Shown here piece by piece: positions 34,142 through 37,653 of a stretch of DNA of 37,653 nucleotides (its first letter is position 1; every line of letters starts with the position of its first letter). The translations under genes and the position numbers were made by a program. The DNA comes from Neobacillus niacini. GTDB lineage: Bacteria > Bacillota > Bacilli > Bacillales > Cytobacillaceae. Under the pieces are notes generated by a model. It ran no database searches. It had not been told where the DNA came from and was given only the letters and a program-made list of their open reading frames with translations. The DNA lies in assembly GCF_019749295.1 (NCBI RefSeq), contig NZ_JACWFG010000035.1, positions 1-37,653 on the forward strand, in the 5' to 3' direction.

Positions 34142-34708
34142 ATGAATTTTATAGATATAGATTATGAATGGTTTAATTTGATTAATAGTAAAGTCCAACA
34201 TTATCCATTATTAGATACAATCATGATTTTATTTGCCGAATATGTTCAATATGCTTTTATTTTATTGATTTTGATGTTGTGGCTATTAAACAAAAACAAT
34301 TTTCGTGTTATAGCTTTTCAGGCTATGTTTGCATTTACCTTGGCTTATTCGATAAACAGACTTATTGAGCTATTCATTTATAGGGAGAGACCGTTTGTAT
34401 CACATGAGATTATTCAACTCGTAGAGCATTCTGCAAATTCTTCTTTTCCAAGTGACCATGCTACATCTGCAATAGTAATTGCTTTTACATTGTGGTTATC
34501 ATCATATCGTTATAAGCATTTATGGTTTTTTCTTGCACTAGGAGTAGCGTTTTCAAGAATATGGGTAGGGGTACACTATCCATTTGATGTAGTTTCAGGG
34601 ATATTAAATGGGATAATAATAGCGTTATGTACACATTATTTTTTGTTCAAGCTAAAACCTTTAACCTCACTAATTGAAAGACCAATTTTCCAAGGACAAC
34701 GAGAATAA
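34142..34708 (+). CDS. bcrC: Undecaprenyl-diphosphatase BcrC (PAP2 family)
   Basis: A 188-residue membrane enzyme converting undecaprenyl diphosphate to the monophosphate for cell-wall lipid-carrier recycling; it confers bacitracin resistance. PAP2 motifs are in order: YRERPF (about 79-84), SSFPSDHATSA (about 100-110) and SRIWVGVHYPFDV (about 139-151). About five to six helices. Length equals known BcrC. AAAGGGGA ribosome site. It sits between the two paralogous membrane-protein genes. Confidence 0.92.
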   Translation: MNFIDIDYEWFNLINSKVQHYPLLDTIMILFAEYVQYAFILLILMLWLLNKNNFRVIAFQAMFAFTLAYSINRLIELFIYRERPFVSHEIIQLVEHSANSSFPSDHATSAIVIAFTLWLSSYRYKHLWFFLALGVAFSRIWVGVHYPFDVVSGILNGIIIALCTHYFLFKLKPLTSLIERPIFQGQRE

Positions 34709-34760
34709 AAGATTGTAGGAATGGTAAATTATCTATTCTTGTTAAGCAAATGGAGTACGG

Positions 34761-34826
34761 AGCTGTCATTGAGGCAGCTTTTTTTCTGTTCCACTAACGA
34801 TGCAGAATAGTTCAATAAGGGATTGG
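34761..34826 (+). terminator. Terminator with conserved dispersed tail
   Basis: AGCTGTC-ATTGA-GGCAGCT and seven T (34761-34785), then TGTTCCACTAACGATGCAGA then ATAGTTCAATAAGG. The tail recurs after the terminators at 36208 and, more weakly, at 9030. Confidence 0.75.
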
Positions 34827-34867
34827 TCTAATGGTAGGATAATATTAGATATAGGGAGTGGATTGTA

Positions 34868-35062
34868 GTGGACTTATTTTTTATTTTTAATACGTTAAGG
34901 AATATAATATCGACTTTTTTTCAAGACGGTATATGGGTTATAGGCTTTTTTTACTTATTGAATAAGTCATTTGAAAGTGAACGACTTAAACATTTTTCTA
35001 AATATGTTATCCTAGTTGTTTTTGCAGTGTTATTCCTTTATTCAATATTTGTTAGTATTTAA
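34868..35062 (+). CDS. Small two-helix membrane protein
   Basis: A 64-residue protein from GTG after AGGGAGTGG. There are two hydrophobic helices (about 5-29, with a short polar FFQDG break, and 44-63) and a central charged loop NKSFESERLKHFSK. Unrecognised. It ends 30 bp before the following pseudogene, so the two were probably co-transcribed. Confidence 0.6.
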   Translation: MDLFFIFNTLRNIISTFFQDGIWVIGFFYLLNKSFESERLKHFSKYVILVVFAVLFLYSIFVSI

Positions 35063-35092
35063 ATGGAACAAAGCAATTTGGGGGAGAGCGAT

Positions 35093-35777
35093 TTGAAAAA
35101 AGAAATAATCCTTGTTGGAACCTATCATTTTGAACAAGATAAAGAAATATATAGAAAGAAAAGAACAGGATATACATGACTTGGTAGATTATTTAGCTCA
35201 GTACAAACCAACTAAAGTTGCTTTGGAGTGGGAAAGGTCAAACGATAAAGAACTAAATATAGAATACCAAAAATCCAATGGTAATTATTCAATCGAGGAA
35301 ATTCAACAAATTGGATTTAGGTTAGCAAAAAAGTTAAATCACGATAAACTTTATGCAGTGAATTGGGCAGGACGTATTTCCCAAGAAGATATGACGGAGC
35401 TTAATCGATCAATTCAAAATTCGTATCCTGAAATACTATATACCCTAAAAAACGTTAGTGAAAATGCTCCTGAAATTACACTTAAAACTCCACTGATTTA
35501 TTCATATAGAAAATTAAATGATATAGAATCTACAAAAGAACTTGAGAAAATGTATTTATCTTTTCTTGTTGTAACTGATAATAAAGGAAAAAAGATAGGT
35601 TTTGATTTTTTAAACAAATGGATGGAAAGAGAATTAATGGTTTTCAAGAATATTATGGATATGAGTGATACTGAAGATCGCATACTACTCATAATTGGGA
35701 GCGACCATCTATGGATGCTTAGAAAATTATTTGATGGGAATGACTGGAATGTTATAAACCCTTTTGAAAGTGAATAA
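35093..35777 (+). pseudogene. TraB/DUF5694-like gene with frameshift
   Basis: TTG 35093, after GGGGGAGAG, opens a frame reading KKEIILVGTYHFEQDKEIY that stops at 35178-35180. The +1-shifted frame overlapping it carries YIERKEQDIHDLVDYLAQYK, then TKVALEWERSND, LYAVNWAGR and LLIIGSDHLWMLRKLF to the end. The GTYHFE start, VALEWE and GSDHLW motifs match DUF5694/TraB-type proteins (putative metalloprotease-like fold) of about 225 residues. The single indel lies near 35140-35160. A truncated product from internal ATG 35112 would lack the GTYHFE metal motif. Sequencing error not excluded. Confidence 0.75.
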
Positions 35778-35860
35778 CGTATCTAGCCATATTTAACTAA
35801 TTGGTGCAATTGTTCAATAGAGTAGTCGCTTTTTCAATAACGGAGCGGGGGTGCGGAGAG

Positions 35861-36175
35861 ATGGCTATATGGAAAATGTATCTAATTACTTTAATTGAAA
35901 TTATTCTATTTTTAATTGTTGGTTTTTTATTAACTGATAATGTCCTAAAAAATGTTTATGAAAGTGCTGGAATTAGATTTATAGGCAATGTTTGGGTTAT
36001 ATGGTTTGGTATATCATTTATGGTTTTTGCATTATATACAATAATACTCTCCTTTGTTTCAAAAGAAAATCGGTTACGTAAGGAAAGATTAACCTCAAAA
36101 ACATTTTGGGTAATTGTGACTGCTTCTATAGTTGGGATTTTTGTTCCATTTTTTATAGGAGAAATTCCATTTTAG
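35861..36175 (+). CDS. Small membrane protein, paralog 2
   Basis: A 104-residue protein, duplicate of the one at 33719. Three helices, the shared FIGNVWVIWFGISFMVFALY and the same C-terminal PFFIGEIPF. The GGAG before ATG 35861 is only 2 nt away; ATG 35876 has a longer gap, so the start is uncertain by five codons. Several unrelated genes, including bcrC, lie between the copies. Confidence 0.7.
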   Translation: MAIWKMYLITLIEIILFLIVGFLLTDNVLKNVYESAGIRFIGNVWVIWFGISFMVFALYTIILSFVSKENRLRKERLTSKTFWVIVTASIVGIFVPFFIGEIPF

Positions 36176-36207
36176 TTCTTCAACAAAGGGGAGCAGAGTA
36201 GATGGTC

Positions 36208-36266
36208 AAGCTACTAATCTAGGTGGCTTTTTATTTTTGAACTAACGGTACAGAATAGTTGTATAA
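36208..36266 (+). terminator. Terminator with conserved dispersed tail
   Basis: AAGCTAC, an 8-nt loop, GTGGCTT and TTTATTTTT. It is followed by GAACTAACGGTACAGAATAG then TTGTATAAG, which matches the tail after 34761. Confidence 0.7.
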
Positions 36267-36355
36267 GAAACTGGTGTTATGTGGGTATATGAATAATAAA
36301 GAATATTTTGGCCTGATTGGCCATAAAAAACGATAAATAATACCAGATTGATATG

Positions 36356-36390
36356 TGAACCTGACGGAATCATGAATTCCGTCAGGTTCA
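36356..36390. repeat. Strong 15-bp hairpin
   Basis: TGAACCTGACGGAAT-CATGA-ATTCCGTCAGGTTCA. No T-run follows. It lies in the 342-bp gap before the XRE gene, which otherwise holds no gene. Confidence 0.7.
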
Positions 36391-36467
36391 TTCCGTATTC
36401 TGGCTCTTGTTAAATCAAAGTATTATAAGCAGAAATAAATAAATTTTATACATTTGTATAAGTTTAC

Positions 36468-36496
36468 TTTACTTTTGTAAAAAGTGAGTTTATAAT
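36468..36496 (+). promoter_or_regulatory. Promoter and candidate operator of the XRE gene
   Basis: TTTACT (-35) and TATAAT (-10, 36491-36496) are 17 bp apart. An inverted repeat TTTAC-TTTT-GTAAA (36468-36481) covers the -35, suggesting autorepression. Confidence 0.6.
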
Positions 36497-36517
36497 TTGG
36501 TTCAAGAGGTGATGGTC

Positions 36518-36745
36518 ATGAAGAAAGATTTTGGTGATTCGATATCAAATAAGGTCTATGAATATCGAGTACTTGCTAGAATGTCTCAGCAGGAGTTAGC
36601 AGAGAAAGTCGGGGTTTCCAAACAAACCATCTTCGTAATGGAAAAAGGAAATTATGTTCCGACTCTGCTCTTAGCTTTTCGAATTGCCGATTTTTTTAAT
36701 GTTGATGTAAACGATATTTTTACTTATGTGAAAGGAATTGATTAA
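36518..36745 (+). CDS. XRE-family transcriptional regulator (YozG/YgzD type)
   Basis: A 75-residue minimal Cro/CI-type HTH. VYEYRVLARMSQQELAEKVG then VSKQTIFVMEKGNYVPTLLL and IADFFNVDVNDIF match short stand-alone regulators. The start is ATG 36518, 6 nt after AGAGGTG; the upstream TTG frame (36497) is rejected. It is followed one base later by a membrane-protein gene, an arrangement common in bacilli where the HTH protein controls the pair. Confidence 0.88.
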   Translation: MKKDFGDSISNKVYEYRVLARMSQQELAEKVGVSKQTIFVMEKGNYVPTLLLAFRIADFFNVDVNDIFTYVKGID

Positions 36746-36746
36746 A

Positions 36747-37097
36747 ATGATAATTAATTCAATCTCAGATATCCATAACGCAATTTTTTCTCCTTTAAAG
36801 TCTTGGGCTGAACAATCTTCAGGAAATTGGAATATTCTCATTGGAGTTGGTTTTTTACTGCTTATTGGTAGTGCGATTTTTACCTATGTTTTTTATAAGA
36901 AAATTGGGGAAGACGATGAAAGGACAAATAAAATCTTTTTGAAAAGCTCTTACTGTGTGTTGTGGGCCATTATTCTATGTGACATGATTTTTCCTAAAGA
37001 TGATATGTGGAACATCTTTTTCTTGTTCAAATATACGCTGGCAATTTTAGCTGGTGGGATTTATCTAGCCGTCCAATATAAAAAGGACTTTACATAA
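36747..37097 (+). CDS. Membrane protein paired with XRE regulator (DUF2178-like)
   Basis: A 116-residue protein with helices at about 28-50, 69-87 and 90-108. Between the first two lies KKIGEDDERTNKIFLKSSYC, the D-ERT--I--KS pattern seen in DUF2178-like partners of small XRE regulators. It begins 1 bp after the regulator's stop, with AAAGGA inside that gene. The function of such pairs is unclear; sensing at the membrane is a guess. Confidence 0.75.
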   Translation: MIINSISDIHNAIFSPLKSWAEQSSGNWNILIGVGFLLLIGSAIFTYVFYKKIGEDDERTNKIFLKSSYCVLWAIILCDMIFPKDDMWNIFFLFKYTLAILAGGIYLAVQYKKDFT

Positions 37098-37216
37098 GGA
37101 TAGGTAGAGGAGCGCGGCTCATAGTGGGGGGTGATTACAAAAGAAATTCACGCCCCTTGTTGAGCTTTATTGAAGGAATGGCTATTTTGTGAAACGTTCT
37201 TTGTGCATATGATATC

Positions 37217-37247
37217 AAAAGAAGAAGAACCCATTATTGAGTTCTTC
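37217..37247 (-). terminator. Terminator of the glycine-zipper gene
   Basis: On the minus strand GAAGAAC, a 10-nt loop, GTTCTTC and TTCTTTT, 22 bp after the stop codon. Confidence 0.75.
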
Positions 37248-37268
37248 CTCTAAACATTTCCTGGTTAA

Positions 37269-37553
37269 TTAATTGGAATTTTTATCGTTGTTTAAATCAA
37301 GGTTATTAGATGCTGTATGGGTTTCTTCGTCATCCGTCTCCACGACCTGGTTTCCAATAATTCCGCCAGAAACACTGCCTATAACAGCACCAAATAGTCC
37401 GAATGGGGCACCTATCATAGCACCCGAAACCGCATCAGTAAAAGTTCCTGCTGCTTCACCACTAATCACTTGATTAGCATTACTACCAGCTTGGTCGTTT
37501 CCATTTTTTTCTTCACTTCCACCAACGTTATTTAGTTCGTTATTTTGATCCAT
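37269..37553 (-). CDS. Glycine-zipper protein with polar tails
   Basis: A 94-residue protein. Asn/Asp/Glu-rich ends (MDQNNELNNVGGSEEKNGND and NNLDLNNDKNSN) flank a Gly/Ala zipper core (AVSGAMIGAPFGLFGAVIGS then VSGGIIGNQ, about 40-70). The core could insert in or associate with membranes as a helical hairpin. There is no signal peptide. GAGGAGGTG precedes the ATG by 5 nt; an overlapping TTG one codon earlier is less likely. Relatives are found in many bacilli without known function. Confidence 0.8.
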   Translation of the reverse strand: MDQNNELNNVGGSEEKNGNDQAGSNANQVISGEAAGTFTDAVSGAMIGAPFGLFGAVIGSVSGGIIGNQVVETDDEETHTASNNLDLNNDKNSN

Positions 37554-37572
37554 CAATTCACCTCCTCGTAAG

Positions 37573-37600
37573 GTACCATAGGGACGGTTCTCACGGTTCC
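37573..37600 (+). repeat. GGGACGGTT repeat, copy 3
   Basis: GGTACCATAGGGACGGTTCT then CACGGTTCC. It shares GGGACGGTTCTCACGGT with 27250-27266. Confidence 0.65.
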
Positions 37601-37625
37601 ATTTGATAAAAAATGTCCAGTAGAA

Positions 37626-37653
37626 TGATGTGACCCCCGGAAGTTAGAGTTTT
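37626..37653 (+). mobile_element. Possible insertion-sequence left end
   Basis: TGATGTGACCCCCGGAAGTT then AGAGTTTT resembles the terminal inverted repeats of IS3-family elements (TGACCCC-AAGTTAGA type). The window ends before any transposase, so this rests on the motif alone. Confidence 0.35.

Noticed and set aside
1..37653. CRISPR arrays, tRNA and rRNA genes
   Set aside because: No regularly spaced direct repeats with unique spacers and no recognisable tRNA or rRNA sequence were seen. The only regular repeats are the RCC1 coding repeats and the four-hairpin element.

Overview
The window looks like a chromosomal segment from a low-GC, spore-forming-type Bacillaceae (Bacillus, Neobacillus or Peribacillus-like). 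The reasons are strong AGGAGG-type ribosome binding sites, frequent TTG and GTG starts, U-tailed hairpin terminators, and recognisable Bacillus families (YkvS, YolD, Bmr, SwrC-like RND pump, YciC/ZagA, zinc-independent L33, BcrC). Genus and species cannot be fixed from sequence alone.

Left part (1-12.7 kb). A MerR regulator and an Old Yellow Enzyme/short-chain dehydrogenase pair share the same palindromic MerR operator inside 19-bp-spacer promoters. Then come two decayed genes (a small conserved gene, and a MOSC gene with one stop codon), a YkvS-type protein, and a complete group II intron (about 4732-7325). The intron's reverse transcriptase/HNH protein is intact, and it sits inside a dispersed terminator-associated repeat. 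Next are a small membrane protein, a NUDIX hydrolase, a divergent Lrp regulator/metallo-hydrolase pair, and a Bmr/NorA-type multidrug transporter.

Middle part (12.4-25.4 kb). This holds the first of two copies of a roughly 244-bp repeat with four regularly spaced hairpins, an RND efflux gene broken by an internal deletion, a small lipoprotein, an NTF2-like pseudogene, and a HAD-family protein with Asn in place of its nucleophile. The clearest pathway in the window follows: a GntR/FadR-type regulator and a hydroxymethylglutaryl-CoA-lyase-type enzyme face a class III CoA-transferase, a DUF3311 protein, a sodium:solute symporter and an MFS transporter. Three TTGTATACAA-type operators lie in the intergenic space. 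Together these predict uptake, CoA activation and cleavage of a branched hydroxy-dicarboxylate such as 3-hydroxy-3-methylglutarate.

Right part (25.4-37.6 kb). This starts with a seven-repeat RCC1-like propeller protein, a LexA-boxed yolD-like gene, a second and intact MOSC protein, and an HTH protein with a large inverted-repeat operator. A zinc-starvation cluster follows, with three Zur-like boxes: znuA-type lipoprotein, a zinc-free L33 gene, and a zagA/yciC GTPase broken by one in-frame stop. The end is an accessory stretch with a double AbrB-domain protein, an NlpC/P60-like protein, BcrC, two paralogous membrane proteins, a frameshifted TraB/DUF5694-like gene, an XRE regulator/membrane protein pair and a glycine-zipper protein. 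An insertion-sequence end may begin at the last bases.

Three themes cut across the window. Many genes are broken (at least six clear cases). Terminator-like hairpins are embedded in conserved dispersed leaders or tails. Regulators tend to sit next to their predicted operators.
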